Part shown: in pieces, positions 46,845-57,234 of the stretch | How the letters are laid out: every line of letters starts with the position of its first letter | Numbering within the stretch: position 1 is the first letter of the stretch | Assembly (NCBI GenBank): GCA_963829545.1 | Contig: CAWHIX010000016.1 | Location: 1 to 64,000 of the forward strand | Length of the DNA: 64,000 bases | From: JAXGXJ01 sp963829545 | GTDB taxonomy: Bacteria; Actinomycetota; Thermoleophilia; RBG-16-64-13 | Direction: 5' to 3' | Translations under genes and position numbers: made by a program | Notes under the pieces: generated by a model | What the model was told of the DNA's origin: nothing | What the model saw: the letters and a program-made list of their open reading frames with translations, nothing else | Database searches by the model: none

Positions 46845-47021
46845 GTGTGCGGGGAGTATACGTCGGGGCTCGTCCGGGGGCGACGACCGGGTCCGCCGGA
46901 CACACGAGTCGTGCTGGCGCGCTGTGGGATAATCCTGAGAGGTGCGGCTGATCGTCCTTCCCAGGAGGGAAGGCCCGAAAGAAGTGGCGCCGCCGAGGCC
47001 GTCTACCGCCAGAGGTTTCTT

Positions 47022-49640
47022 GTGCGAAAGATCCATCAGTTCAGCGTCCATCCAGATATCCCCCCGCGGCTGAGCGGGCTGGTCGAGTTGGCGCTCAACC
47101 TGCGCTGGACCTGGGATACGCGCTCCTTCAGGGTGTTCCAGCATCTCGACCCGGAGTTGCTCGAGAAATGCGGAGACAACCCCGTTCTGCTGCTGCGCCG
47201 CATCTCACGGGAACGACTGGAGGGGGCGGCCGAGGATCCGGCGTTCCTCACCCATCTGGATGGTGCGCTCGACGATCTGCGCCGCTACATGGGGGAGAGG
47301 GGCTGGTTCCGCCTCCGCTACCCGGATCGGGACGATCTGCGCATCGCCTACTTCTGCATGGAGTACGGTTTGAGCGGCTGCCTGCCCATCTACTCCGGTG
47401 GCCTGGGCGTACTGGCGGGAGATCATCTGAAGGCCGCGAGCGGACTCGATCTTCCTCTGGCGGCCGTCGGGCTGCTCTATAACAGGGGCTACTTCACGCA
47501 GCGACTGGACGAGGAAGGCTGGCAGCACGAGAGTTATCGGCTGCAGGACTTCAGCACCCTCCCGTGCGGCCGGTGATGGTCGGCCACGGCTCGAACCCCG
47601 GCCATGGTGCGGCCCAGCGGCCTTCGGCCCTGGGCCCCGACGCGGGCGACTCGCATCTGACCATCCACGTCGATATGCGCGGGAGGCGGGTCTGGGCCAA
47701 GGTCTGGAAGGTGCAGGTGGGCCGCGTGCCTCTGTACCTGCTCGACAGCGCCCTTCCCGAGAACGACCCGACCGCCCAGCGCATCACCAGCGAGCTCTAC
47801 GGGGGAGGCAGCGAGGAGCGGCTGGCCCAGGAGTTGCTGCTGGGCATCGGCGGCATGCGGGCCCTCAAGGCCCTTGGCATCCGTCCCCAGACCTGTCACC
47901 TGAACGAAGGTCACGCGGTGTTCTCGAGTCTGGAGCGCATGCGCGAGCTCATGGAGGGCGAGGGGCTCTCCTTCCTCGAGGCGCGGCAGGCCACCGGCGC
48001 CGGCACTCTTTTCACCACCCACACCCCCGTCTCGGCCGGCTTCGACCTCTTCCGGGAGGCGCTCATCGAGAGCTACCTGGGCGACTATCTGGAGGAGATC
48101 GGGCTGACGACGGCCGACTTCATGCGCATGGGGCGCCTTCACGGTGACGACCCCGACGAAGAGTTCAACGTGGCCATCCTGGCTCTTGCGCCAGGCCCCG
48201 CGCCGCAATGCCGTCAGCCGCCTGCACCGCCGCGTTACCGCCCGCATGATGCAGCCCGGCTGGGTGGACTTCCCGCGCTCCGACATGCCCATCTCGTCCG
48301 TGACCAACGGGGTGCACACCAAGACCTGGGTGTCGGCGGAGATGGAACAGCTCTACGACCACTACCTGGGCCCTCGTTGGCGTGACGACGCCTCCTCGCC
48401 GGAAGCTTGGCAGCGGGTGGAGCGCATCCCCGACCTCGAACTGTGGCGCACGCACACTCGTCTGCGGGAGCGCCTGGTAGCGTACGCGCGCGAACAGAAC
48501 GAACTACAGGCACAGAAGACGCGAGGCACGTCGGCGTTCTGGACGAGCGTCGGGCAGCCCCTGCGCTCCGACGCTCTCACCATCGGCTTCGCCCGCCGCT
48601 TCGCCACCTACAAGCGGGCCAATCTGCTCTTCCGCGACCCGGCCCGCCTGAAGGCCATCCTTCTCGACGAGAACCGCCCCGTGCAGATCATCCTGGCCGG
48701 GAAGGCCCATCCGCGCGACGGTGCCGGCAAGGATCTCATCCGCCACATCCTCGAACTGGTCCGAGCCGAGGGGCTGACCGACCGAGTGGTGTTCCTGGAG
48801 GATCACGATCTGAGCAAGGCGGCCATGCTCGTCCAGGGTGTGGACGTGTGGCTCAATACCCCGCGTCGCCCTAACGAGGCCTGCGGTACCAGCGGGATGA
48901 AGGTCGTTCCCAACGGTGGACTCAACCTCTCCGTGCTCGACGGCTGGTGGGCGGAGGGCTATCGGCCCGGCGTAGGCTGGGCCATAGGGGAGGGGGAGGA
49001 GTTCGCCCATAGCGACTACCAGGACGAGTTCGACGCCGACTCCCTCTACTCGTTGCTGGAGCGCGAGGTGGTGCCGATGTTCTACGACCGCGACGTGGAC
49101 GGGGTCCCGCGGTCCTGGATCGCCATGATGAAGCACTCCATCCGCGTGCTCACTCCGGTCTTCTCAGGCGATCGCATGGTCAAGGATTACACCGAACACT
49201 TCTATCTACCGGCCGCTGAGCATTACGAGCGTCTGGCCGCCGACGGCTTTGTCAAGGCGCGCGAGTTGGCGGCCTGGAAGGACAGTGTGCGCAAGGCCTG
49301 GCCCGATGTCCGGGTGACCTCGGTGCAGGAGGAGGGCGAGCGGGAACTACCTGTGGGGACCGGCCTGCCCGTGACGGCCCGCGTGCACCTGGGCAAGATC
49401 GCTCCCTCCGAGGTCGTCGTCCAGGCCTACTACAGCCGCCTGCGCTCGGACGGCACCCTGCGCGAGGGTCGGGCGGTCGACCTGGAGTGGACGGGGCAGG
49501 ACAAGGACGACCAGGTCTACACGGGGACGGTCCCCAGCCGCACCTCGGGCATGCACGGCTACTCCGTGCGCGTCCTCCCCCGGCACGAAGACGTGCTCGT
49601 GCCGCACGAGATGCCGCTCATCACCTGGGAAGAAGAGTAG
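47022..49640 (+). CDS. glgP: Alpha-glucan (maltodextrin/glycogen) phosphorylase, DUF3417 type (two frameshifts)
   Basis: GT35 enzyme that releases glucose-1-phosphate from alpha-1,4-glucans with pyridoxal phosphate. GTG 47022 begins RKIHQFSVHPDIPPRLSGLVELALNLRWTWD, the N-terminal DUF3417 region. Frame changes near 47567 and 48190 separate the domains, joined here: YFCMEYGLSGCLPIYSGGLGVLAGDH, TCHLNEGHAVFSSLERM, TTHTPVSAGFD and PISSVTNGVHTKTW, FARRFATYKRANLL, VQGVDVWLNTPRRPNEACGTSGMKVVPNGGLNLS. The PLP-binding Lys lies in GTSGMK. The C-terminal ~130 residues form an Ig-like domain (VTARVHLGKIAPSEVVVQAYY). Bridged length about 872 residues. It suggests the bacterium stores or uses glycogen. Confidence 0.9.
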
Positions 49641-49758
49641 AGCCGTCCGCGTCGTCCCCACGCATACGGAGAAGCTGCGAAGGTAGCCGGGCGAACCGAC
49701 CTGGCCCAGGCTGGTGACGCGGAGCTAACGGCCCGGGCAATTGCGGTAGCATGCGGTA

Positions 49759-51158
49759 ATGACCCATACCGACCGCACACCACCCGCCGGCCGCTCGACC
49801 GAGCCACGATCTCCCGCCGCCCCCCAGCCGTACACCCCGCATCTTCTACGGCTGGTACGTGCTGGCCGCGTCGTTCGTCATCCTCTTCCTCAACGCGGGC
49901 GGGCCGCTTCGTCATCGGGGTGATGGTGAAGCCCATGGTCGCCGAACTGGGCTGGAGTCGCAGCGCGGTGTCTGCCGCCATCTTCCTCAATCTGGCCGTG
50001 TACGCGGTGGCGGCCATCGTCACGGGCCGTCTCTACGACCGCTGGGGGCCCAAGTGGGTAATAGCCGGGTCGACCATCCTTTTCTCCGCCGGCTACGCCT
50101 TGATGGCGACAATGGATTCGCTCTGGCAGTTCCACCTCTTCTACGGAGTGCTGGCGGCGGCCGGGTTCGGCGGGACGACGGTCCCCATCTTCGGCTCCAT
50201 CATCAGCAACTGGTTCGAGAAGTGGAGGGGGCTGGCGGTGAGCCTGGCTATCGCAGGCAGTTGCCTGGGACAGTTCTTCCTCATCCCCGTCTTCTCGGAC
50301 ATGATCGTCATCTCAGGCTGGCGCAGCACCACCCTCTGGATCGCCGCCCTGTCCCTGGTGGTCAACCTGGCGCTGACCTTCGGGGTAATCCGCGGGGACC
50401 CGGACAGGTTCGGACTCCATCCTTACGGAAGCCGCGAGCGGGCGCGTCGAGCGCCCCAGATGGACTCGGCAGCGCCGCTGGATTCGGCAGCGCCGCTGGA
50501 CTCGGCACCAGCGGTGGTCGCGCCGCCGCCGGTGGTCTCGGCAATCCCGGTGGTCGTGGCCGGCCGCCGGGATCTCACGCTCTCGGAGGCCATGCGCACC
50601 CGCTCCCTATGGCTCTTCACAATCGCCATGTTCGTATGCGGCGGGGGAGACTACTTCGTCACCACCCATCTCGTCCCCATGGTGACGGACTACGGTCTAT
50701 CCACCGCCACGGGGGCCGGGATGCTGGCCTGGCTGGGCCTCGTGAGCCTGGGCGGGGTTCTCCTCTCCGGCCCCGCCTCGGACGCAATCGGCAACAAGAT
50801 CCCTATCGCCATCACCTTCGGCCTGCGCATCGTCCTGTTCGTGATGCTGCTCCAGTTCAAGGGAGCCGTGCCGTTCTGGGTGTTCTCGCTGGGCATGGGC
50901 TTCACCCTCCTGGTGACGGCGGTCCTCACGCCCACGTTGGTCAGCGCCCTGTACGGCGTGACCCACATCGGCTTCATATCGGGTTTCATCACGACCGTCC
51001 ACATGGTGGGAGGGGGGGCGTGGTCTTACCTCGGCGGACTGGTCTTCGACAGTTCCGGCGACTACGATCTGGCCCTCATGATCTCGGCCGTGGCAGCCGC
51101 TGTGGCGCTGGGCTGCACGCTCTTCATCCGTGAGCGGCGCCACCTACCACCGGTATAG
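49759..51158 (+). CDS. MFS transporter, oxalate/formate antiporter-like (OFA) family (two frameshifts)
   Basis: Membrane transporter with about 12 helices. ATG 49759 starts a Pro-rich tail; frame changes near 49845 and 49905 lead to IFYGWYVLAASFVILFLNAGG and FVIGVMVKPMVAELGWSRSAVS, the classic OFA/monocarboxylate N-terminus. Motif A lies in GRLYDRWGPKWVIAGS. Between helices 6 and 7 is a long loop with the repeat DSAAPLDSAAPLDSA. Later motifs are GGGDYFVTTHLVPMVTDYG and HIGFISGFITTVHMVGGG. Substrate unknown; members move organic acids such as oxalate, formate or lactate. The protein converges on a small gene, with no gap. Confidence 0.85.
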
Positions 51159-51482
51159 CTACTTCCGCTCCCACTTGGGATCGCCGGCCGCGGCGCAGCC
51201 GTGCGCCGGCGTGTTCCCGTGCTCGAGTGTCTTCGGGTCCGGGTTCGCCAACATGTCTTCGAGCGTCTGCTCGACGTCGTCGAGGGTCAGGGAGTACGCG
51301 TACGGGTACGTCCCCGCGATCCGACAGCCGCTCCTGCTGTCTTCGATGCGATAGCAGCCGTAGTCCAGACGGTTCGGGTCTCGCGCGCGCGACTTGCGCA
51401 GCGCCAGTCCCATGTCTGCCGCCACGCGGCGAAGGCGGGTTTCGCGGTTCTTGTCGTCACCCATAGTCGTGTCGTCACCCAT
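51159..51482 (-). CDS. Small hypothetical protein
   Basis: A 107-residue charged protein; Met at 51464 (MGDDKNRETRLRR) is an alternative start because a short repeat MGDDTTMGDDK gives two. The middle carries DPNRLDYGCYRIEDSRSG and AGTYPYAYSLTLDDVEQTLEDML. The stop directly abuts the MFS stop. No signal peptide or helix. I do not recognise a family. Confidence 0.5.
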   Translation of the reverse strand: MGDDTTMGDDKNRETRLRRVAADMGLALRKSRARDPNRLDYGCYRIEDSRSGCRIAGTYPYAYSLTLDDVEQTLEDMLANPDPKTLEHGNTPAHGCAAAGDPKWERK

Positions 51483-51730
51483 GCGTCCGGTCCTCCTAGC
51501 CGCTCCGGGACTTGCCTTTCTGTCGTGATGGCTTCATTGTATCCCCGCGACCGCCCCGCGGCTGTCCCGGCGCCGGCGACCACGTCGTGCCGCGTCCCGC
51601 GACCATCACGGAACTGAGCCGTCGTGCACCGACGTCTTCCGGGCCCTTCGGGGTGTCTCGTTTCCCTGCTGAGGATAGAATGCTTCCCAACGGGACGCCT
51701 CCCGACGCAAATGGAGCTACTGGAGACCGC

Positions 51731-52780
51731 ATGATCGACTTTCGCGACAACGTGAAGAGGATGGAGGGCTACGTGCCGGGCGAGCAGCCGCTGCCGGGCG
51801 CGAAGGTGGTCAAGCTCAACACCAACGAGAATCCCTATCCACCTTCTCCGGAGGTGATGGAGGTCTTGCGGGAGTTCGACGGCGAATGGCTGCGCCGCTA
51901 TCCCGAGCCGTCAGCCACCTCGGCCCGCGAGGTCGCGGCCAAGGTCTACGGCCTGCCCGTGGAGTGGATCATGGCGGCAAATGGGAGCGACGAGATGCTG
52001 GCCCTCCTGGCCCGGGCGTTCCTCGAGCCCGGCAAGAAGGTCGCCTATCCCACGCCCACCTACTCGCTGTATGTGACCTTGGCGGATATGCAGGATGCCT
52101 CCGCGGTGGAGGTGCCCTACGACGAGGACTTCAACCTCCCTGTGGAGGGACTGCTGGCAGCCGCGGCCGATCTCACCTTCGTCTGCTCGCCCAACAACCC
52201 GTCTGCGACCGTGGCGGCACTCGCCGACCTCGACAGACTGGCCGCCGGCCTCTCCGGGGTCCTGGTGGTCGACGAGGCCTATGCCGACTTCGCCGACCAG
52301 AACGCGCTGGGCCTGGTCTCCCGCTACGAGAACGTCATCGTCCTGCGCACGGTCTCTAAGGGCTACTCGTTGGCCGGGCTCCGGCTGGGCTTTGGCGTGG
52401 CAAGTCCCGGGTTGCTGGAGGGGCTCATCAAGATCAAGGACAGCTACAACGTGGACTCCGTGGCCCTGCGGCTGGGAGCGGCGGCCCTGAGCGACCAGGC
52501 CTGGATGAAGGCCAACGTGGAGAAGGTCAAGCGTTCCCGGGCGGAGCTCGTCGCGGCGCTCGGCCGGATGGGCTTCCGGCTGTGGCCCACGCAGGCCAAC
52601 TTCCTCATGGCCCGGCCGCCCCAGGGCGACGCCGGACGCCTCTATCGGGAACTGCGCGACCGGGGGATCCTCGTCCGCTACTGGGATCGCCCCGGGCTGG
52701 CGGACAAGCTCCGCATCACCGTGGGCACGGACGACGAGAACCGAGTGTTGATGGAGGCGCTGCAGCAGCTCGTGATCTGA
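51731..52780 (+). CDS. hisC: Histidinol-phosphate aminotransferase
   Basis: PLP enzyme of histidine biosynthesis that converts imidazole-acetol phosphate to histidinol phosphate. ATG 51731 begins MIDFRDNVKRMEGYVPGEQP. Family landmarks: VKLNTNENPYPPSP, WIMAANGSDEMLALLARAF, FVCSPNNPSATV, VVDEAYADFA and the PLP-lysine motif RTVSKGYSLAGLRLGFGV; the C-terminal Arg is in LRITVGTDDEN. Intact, 349 residues. No other his gene lies nearby. A longer N-terminal frame is rejected because homology starts at MIDFRDN. Confidence 0.92.
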   Translation: MIDFRDNVKRMEGYVPGEQPLPGAKVVKLNTNENPYPPSPEVMEVLREFDGEWLRRYPEPSATSAREVAAKVYGLPVEWIMAANGSDEMLALLARAFLEPGKKVAYPTPTYSLYVTLADMQDASAVEVPYDEDFNLPVEGLLAAAADLTFVCSPNNPSATVAALADLDRLAAGLSGVLVVDEAYADFADQNALGLVSRYENVIVLRTVSKGYSLAGLRLGFGVASPGLLEGLIKIKDSYNVDSVALRLGAAALSDQAWMKANVEKVKRSRAELVAALGRMGFRLWPTQANFLMARPPQGDAGRLYRELRDRGILVRYWDRPGLADKLRITVGTDDENRVLMEALQQLVI

Positions 52781-52912
52781 ACGCGGGGCAGCGGCCTGCT
52801 CGAAGCCCGCGCTTCATCTCCTCTTCCCGCCGCCGGCCTTCCGGCGCCCGGCCGGCCGCGCTACCCTTGGTGTGCGGGCATGGGCTATACCGCCACGAGG
52901 GGAGGCGACGTG

Positions 52913-53551
52913 ATGGAAGACCACGAGATGGAGAAGCGACTCCACGACCTGGAAACAGAGGTGAAGGAGCTTCTTCTCCATCGTACCTCGGCCAACGTCA
53001 ACGCCATGCACGACGAGAAGCTGACGCCGGGCGATCGGATGGCCGACGCGATGGCCAACGGCGCCGGAAGCTGGCGTTTCATCATTGCGTTTCTGGCGTT
53101 CCTGTTTACGTGGATCGCGGCGAACGTCGTCGGCGCGATCTATCACTGGGATCCCTACCCCTTCATCCTTCTGAACCTGATCCTTTCCTGCGTCGCCGCT
53201 CTGCAGGCTCCGGTGATCCTGATGAGCCAGAACCGCCTGGAGGAAAGGGACCGGCTGAGGGCGGAGAACGATTACGAGGTCAACGTGAAGGCGGAACGAC
53301 TGCTGGAACACCTCACGGCCGAGATCGAGGGCCTGAAGATGGGCTTGGTCTCGCTCGGGGCACATCTCGAACCACCTGACGGTCCCACCGGGCGACCTGA
53401 CGCCTACTGCCTCTTGGCCCTGACGCCCTGCTCCACGATCATCCCGCCCGTCACCAGAGGGGTGGATGTTGCGGTGATAGGCGTACGTCCCGTCGTGGCG
53501 CTCGGTCAATGCACAATGGGGACCCTCCGCGGCTCCTTACGCGGGCCTTAG
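52913..53551 (+). CDS. DUF1003 membrane protein (C-terminus uncertain)
   Basis: ATG 52913 follows a GGAGG site. The N-terminus has a coiled coil (MEDHEMEKRLHDLETEVKELL), then the DUF1003 core: LTPGDRMADAMANGAGSWRFIIAFLAFLFTWIAANVV, a Pro-Phe-Ile-Leu helix (PFILLNLILSCVAALQAPVILMSQNR) and a charged helix to about residue 150. DUF1003 members are two-helix membrane proteins of unknown function. The last ~60 residues, from HLEPPDGPTGRP, have non-coding composition and overlap a possible cupredoxin fragment on the other strand, so the frame is probably wrong beyond about 53370. Confidence 0.75.
   Translation: MEDHEMEKRLHDLETEVKELLLHRTSANVNAMHDEKLTPGDRMADAMANGAGSWRFIIAFLAFLFTWIAANVVGAIYHWDPYPFILLNLILSCVAALQAPVILMSQNRLEERDRLRAENDYEVNVKAERLLEHLTAEIEGLKMGLVSLGAHLEPPDGPTGRPDAYCLLALTPCSTIIPPVTRGVDVAVIGVRPVVALGQCTMGTLRGSLRGP
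53404..53518 (-). pseudogene. C-terminal fragment of a cupredoxin-like protein
   Basis: On the minus strand the sequence LTERHDGTYAYHRNIHP and, after one frame change near 53465, VTGGMIVEQGV ends at a stop at 53404-53406. This matches the end of small blue-copper proteins (GTYxYHCxxHPxMTGxIxV). The Cys copper ligand is replaced by Arg. The rest of a cupredoxin would overlap the CotH gene, so only a remnant can be here. Confidence 0.35.
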
Positions 53552-53596
53552 CGCCCCTTCCTATACTGCACGAAGACAATCACGTGGGGAGGGTCC

Positions 53597-55073
53597 ATGC
53601 GTCTGCCTACTGCTGTACTTTCACGCGCACTCCGTCTCGGCTCGATAGGGGCGGGGCGGCTCTCGATGCTCGGTCTGGTGGCGGCCGCGGTCCTCACCCT
53701 GAGCGTGGCGGCGGCCGGCTGCGGGTCGTCCGACGAGAACGCGGGTCTGTTCGACAGCTCGACCGTGCACGAGATCACGGTCACCTTCGACCAGGCCGCC
53801 TACGACGCGATGATCGAGACCTACCAGGACAGCGGCGACAAGGATTGGATCGAGGCGACCGTCACCATCGACGGAGAGACCTACGAGAACGTGGGCATGA
53901 GGCTCAAGGGCAACTCGTCCATCATGGCGCTTGGCGGCAGGGGCCCCGCGCAGTTCATGGGCCCCGGGGGCGGCAACGCACCCACCGAGGCAACGCAGGC
54001 ACCCGGCGCGAGACGAGGCTTCGCCGGACCCATGGGTGCGGACATTTCGGCCGACGAGCCGCAGGGACTGCCCTGGCTCGTCGATCTGGACAGGAACGTC
54101 GACGGCCAGAACCACGAGGGAGTGGTCGAGTTCGTGGTCCGTTCGAACAACTCCGAGACGGCGCTCAACGAGGCGGTGGCACTGGAACTCATCGAGGCGG
54201 CGGGGCTGGCGTCACAGGACGCCGTCGCCACCAGCTTCAGCATCAACGGGAGCGAACCGGAGTTGCGCTTGGTCATCGAGAATCCCGACGATCTGTGGAT
54301 GGCGGACAACTTCGATATCGGCGGCGCCCTGTACAAGGCGGAGAGCACCGGCGACTACAGCTACCGGGGGGACGACCCCGACTCCTACGACGAGGTGTTC
54401 GACCAGGAGGCCGGCAAGACCAACGCCGACCTCACCCCGCTGATCGAGTTCCTGGACTTCATCAACAATTCCGACGACGCCACCTTCAACACCGAGCTCT
54501 TCAAGCACTTCGACGTCGACTCCTTCGCCACCTATCTGGCCATGCAGGAGCTCCTGGCCAACTTCGACGACATAGACGGGCCGGGCAACAACTCCTACCT
54601 GTACTACGATCCGAAGAGTGGCCAGTTCACGGTGGTGGCCTGGGACCATAACCTCGCCTTCGGCGGACTGGGGAACATGGGCGGACCGGGGGGCGGCGAG
54701 GCGAGGGTCATGCCGGGGGCCGGAGGCCAGGTCTACATAGTCGAGGGTGACCTTCCCGAGGGCATGAGCCCCGCAGCAGCCTCCCGACGGCATGCAGCTC
54801 CCCGGCGACGCGCAGGGGCCCCAGGGGATGCAGTTTCCGGGGATGATGAAGTCGAACGTCCTCAAGGAGCGGCTCATGGCCGATCCCGAGTTCAAGCAGC
54901 TGTATGAAGAGCGGCTTGCGGAGCTGAAGAGCAAGCTCTACGAGAGTGGGGACGCTTCCGAGATCCTCTCCGAATGGGTGACGGTCCTCAAGACGCAGGC
55001 GTCGGACCTGGTGGACGCATCCACCGTCGATGAGGAAGCGGCCAAGATCAGCGAGTTCTTCACGGCGCAATAG
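53597..55073 (+). CDS. CotH kinase family lipoprotein, second copy (one frameshift)
   Basis: A second CotH-type lipoprotein, clearly paralogous to the one at 30738. The signal peptide ends in lipobox AAAGCGSS (Cys near residue 42). It shares TVTIDGETYENVGMRLKGNSSIMA, LPWLVDLDRNVDGQNHEG, RSNNSETALNEAVALELIEAAGL, ALYKAESTGDYSYRG, NFDDIDGPGNNSYLYYD and AWDHNLAFGG with the first. Between the N-terminal and core parts it has a Gly/Pro/Ala-rich insertion (residues ~115-150). Near 54770 the frame shifts and continues PDGMQLPGDAQGPQGMQFPGMMKS, then a helical C-terminus with ERLAELKSKLYESGDASEIL. Unlike the first copy it stands alone, with TATACT-type promoter elements 30 bases upstream. Reconstructed length about 491 residues. 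Confidence 0.86.
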
Positions 55074-55121
55074 AGTTTCCACGGCCGCCGCGCGCTGCCG
55101 GCGGGCGGCGCGGCTTGGCCG

Positions 55122-56477
55122 CTACTCCCTGACCTGCACCATCAGCTTGAAGGCGCCTCCCAGGTCGTCTTCGTCCAGGAGGTTGGCCAGCACGGTCGCC
55201 TGTCTGTCGGCCTCCAGGGGGTCGGGCTCGCTCGTCGCTACTCCAGGCTGAAGCGCCCCGAGCGGGTCAGAAGCGGTCCCGGCGAGTGTCTCGCGCAGCG
55301 CCCGCAACTCGTCCTCTGCTCCTCCGCCGCGCAGGAAGCCGGCCAGGGTGGTGAAGAGGACGGTCTCGAAGCCCTCGTTGCGTCCGTGCAGATCGAGCGC
55401 GGCGAAGTCGACGTCGGCGGTCAGGTCCTGCCTGCCCGCCCGGGCGAGGGGGTCGAGCACGAGCTGGTGCTTGAAATAGCCCCGGACGGTCCGCCGGCGC
55501 CGCCTGCGGTCTTCGAGTCCCCACCGAGGTTCGCCGGACTTCCGGTCAGCCGCCGCCGGACTGGAGAACCACTCTCCATAGTCGAAATTCACGAGACTCC
55601 CCGAGGGCATGAGTGCGGCCACCTGCCGCAGGAGATCGCCGAGACCGGGGAAGACCTCAAGGATGCCGTCCTGGCTGAAGGTCGCCAGGCGCCGCGGGTC
55701 GAGCGTGCCAAAGAGCATCTCTATCTCGGCCCCCGCCGCGTCCGACACCTCGCCCCAGATCTGTGCGAGGCCAGGCGCCGTCGCCTGCGCGCTCCCGGCC
55801 GACGCGGCCCGACCAGCCTGCGCAGCCTGCGTGGCCTCCACCGCCCGTACATACGCCTCCCGTGTGGTGGCCCCCCCGACGTCGAGCAGATGCACCGGGA
55901 TCGTGTCCAGGAACTCGTTCCCCACCATCACCACCGGACGGGTGCCGGCGCAGGCCTCGGCGAGATCCGAGCCCCAGCCGATATCCCAGCCGGCGGCCGA
56001 CAGCCCAGCCAGGGCGGCGGCCTGCGTCTCTCGCAGTCGCGTGCCCACCTCCACGATGCGGTAGCTCACTCGCTCTCGCAACTCCGGCCGCTCGGCCTGC
56101 CAGAAGCGGAGAATCCCCTGGGCCAGGTGTCCCTCGCCGCCGCCCAGTTCGACGATGCTCGGGCGCGCGACGAGCGCGGGGCGGCCGCCGACAGCTGGCT
56201 CCTCCGCAGCACAGGCGGCCATCGACCCGTCGAGGAGTTCGGTGACCAGCCTCGCCACGCTCCGGTTGAAGAAGGGCGACAAAGCCGGGGCGGTCGAGAA
56301 ATCGCCCCCGTGCCGTAGGAAGCGCTCGGCCCGGCTGTAGTAGCCCAGGGTGGGATGCGTCAGGGCCATCTCCATGAAGCGGGCGAAGGTGACCTGCCCG
56401 CCTTCGGCGGCAATCGCCTCGGCGAGCGACGAGGGGGCGGGGGAGGGCGACGCGTCCGGATCCGGGGTAGCGTTCAT
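55122..56477 (-). CDS. MidA/NDUFAF7-like SAM-dependent methyltransferase (DUF185)
   Basis: Class I SAM methyltransferase of the family that methylates an Arg of complex I subunit NDUFS2 in mitochondria. It starts MNATPDPDASPSPAPSSLAE and has FARFMEMALTHPTLGYYSR, the family HPxxGYY motif, then DFSTAPALSPFF, IVELGGGEGHLAQGIL (SAM motif I) and VVMVGNEFLDTIPVHLL (NEFLD, motif II). A later segment has FDYGEWFSS and YFKHQLVLDPL. Intact, about 451 residues. A longer upstream frame is rejected because it has no family sequence. The bacterial substrate is not known. Confidence 0.88.
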   Translation of the reverse strand: MNATPDPDASPSPAPSSLAEAIAAEGGQVTFARFMEMALTHPTLGYYSRAERFLRHGGDFSTAPALSPFFNRSVARLVTELLDGSMAACAAEEPAVGGRPALVARPSIVELGGGEGHLAQGILRFWQAERPELRERVSYRIVEVGTRLRETQAAALAGLSAAGWDIGWGSDLAEACAGTRPVVMVGNEFLDTIPVHLLDVGGATTREAYVRAVEATQAAQAGRAASAGSAQATAPGLAQIWGEVSDAAGAEIEMLFGTLDPRRLATFSQDGILEVFPGLGDLLRQVAALMPSGSLVNFDYGEWFSSPAAADRKSGEPRWGLEDRRRRRRTVRGYFKHQLVLDPLARAGRQDLTADVDFAALDLHGRNEGFETVLFTTLAGFLRGGGAEDELRALRETLAGTASDPLGALQPGVATSEPDPLEADRQATVLANLLDEDDLGGAFKLMVQVRE

Positions 56478-56651
56478 CGCCGGAGTATAGCCCGGCAGAT
56501 GTGCCCCAGTACCATCCGCGAGCCCGTCACAAGTTCTGTGCAATCCCCCGGTCTTTGTTTCCGCCCCTACTGGGTATAGTGAGGGTCGTAAGCTCCCCGT
56601 GATCCAGGGATCGGGGACCAGAAGCCGACCTCTCCTCGGAAAGGACCAGCG

Positions 56652-57041
56652 ATGGCAGACAAGGACGAAGTGGGAATGTGGACCGGCCGCGAACTGCTCG
56701 ACGCGGACGGCGACAAGATCGGCACCGTCGACGATGTCCGCTACGGTGAAAAGACTCTGGGTCTCACCTGGCTGGTCGTGAAGTCCGGGCTGTTGGGGAC
56801 GAAGCAGATCCTGGTGCCGGCGGCTGAGGTCCGCCGGGAAGGCGAGCACTTGGTCGTGCCGTTCGACAAGGACTTCGTCAAGCATGCCCCGGAGGCCGAG
56901 CACGACAAGTATGTCCTCGAGGAAGAGGAGCGGAGCGTCTGCTCGTACTACGGTCTCGACTACGTGTCGTCACTCACCCGGGCGGAGGAAGGTTGCATCG
57001 AGGGCGACGACGAGGACGTGGATTCCGGCGGCGACTCGTAG
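56652..57041 (+). CDS. PRC-barrel domain protein
   Basis: A 129-residue cytoplasmic protein. Residues ~9-85 form a PRC-barrel (WTGRELLDADGDKIGTVDDVRYGEKTL, then VKSGLLGTKQILVPAAEVRREGEHLVVPFDKDFV). The C-terminal third is acidic with the end GCIEGDDEDVDSGGDS and contains the CSYYGLDYVSSL stretch. PRC-barrels appear in RNA-processing and photosynthetic-centre proteins and, widely, in stress-linked small proteins. GAAAGGA lies just before the ATG. A GC-rich hairpin follows the stop. Confidence 0.85.
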   Translation: MADKDEVGMWTGRELLDADGDKIGTVDDVRYGEKTLGLTWLVVKSGLLGTKQILVPAAEVRREGEHLVVPFDKDFVKHAPEAEHDKYVLEEEERSVCSYYGLDYVSSLTRAEEGCIEGDDEDVDSGGDS

Positions 57042-57052
57042 CTCCATAGGGG

Positions 57053-57077
57053 GGTCCAAGCGCCCGAAGGGCGGACC
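57053..57077 (+). terminator. GC-rich hairpin after the PRC-barrel gene
   Basis: CGCCC and GGGCG pair around a GAA loop, with GGTCC/GGACC pairing just outside. There is no U-run, so it may stop polymerase weakly or protect the 3' end. Confidence 0.4.
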
Positions 57078-57234
57078 TTCGGAATGGAAGAGCCGAATGA
57101 TGGAGAGCGCGAGGAGACTCTGAATCACCGGCGCCATCGCGGTCACCTCCGTAGCGGCTTTCACCCTTTTCGGCGGGTATGCCGTGGCGACCATCGTGGA
57201 CGGTTGGACGGCCGGGAACCTGCCTACGAGCTCG

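Noticed and set aside
46038..47144. A longer start for the serine protease upstream of 46844
   Set aside because: The added sequence is antisense to the glgP start and lacks any signal peptide; the signal sequence begins at 46844.
55122..56903. A longer start for the MidA-like methyltransferase
   Set aside because: The extension overlaps the PRC-barrel gene on the other strand and lacks family sequence; the motif HPxxGYY is close to the chosen start.
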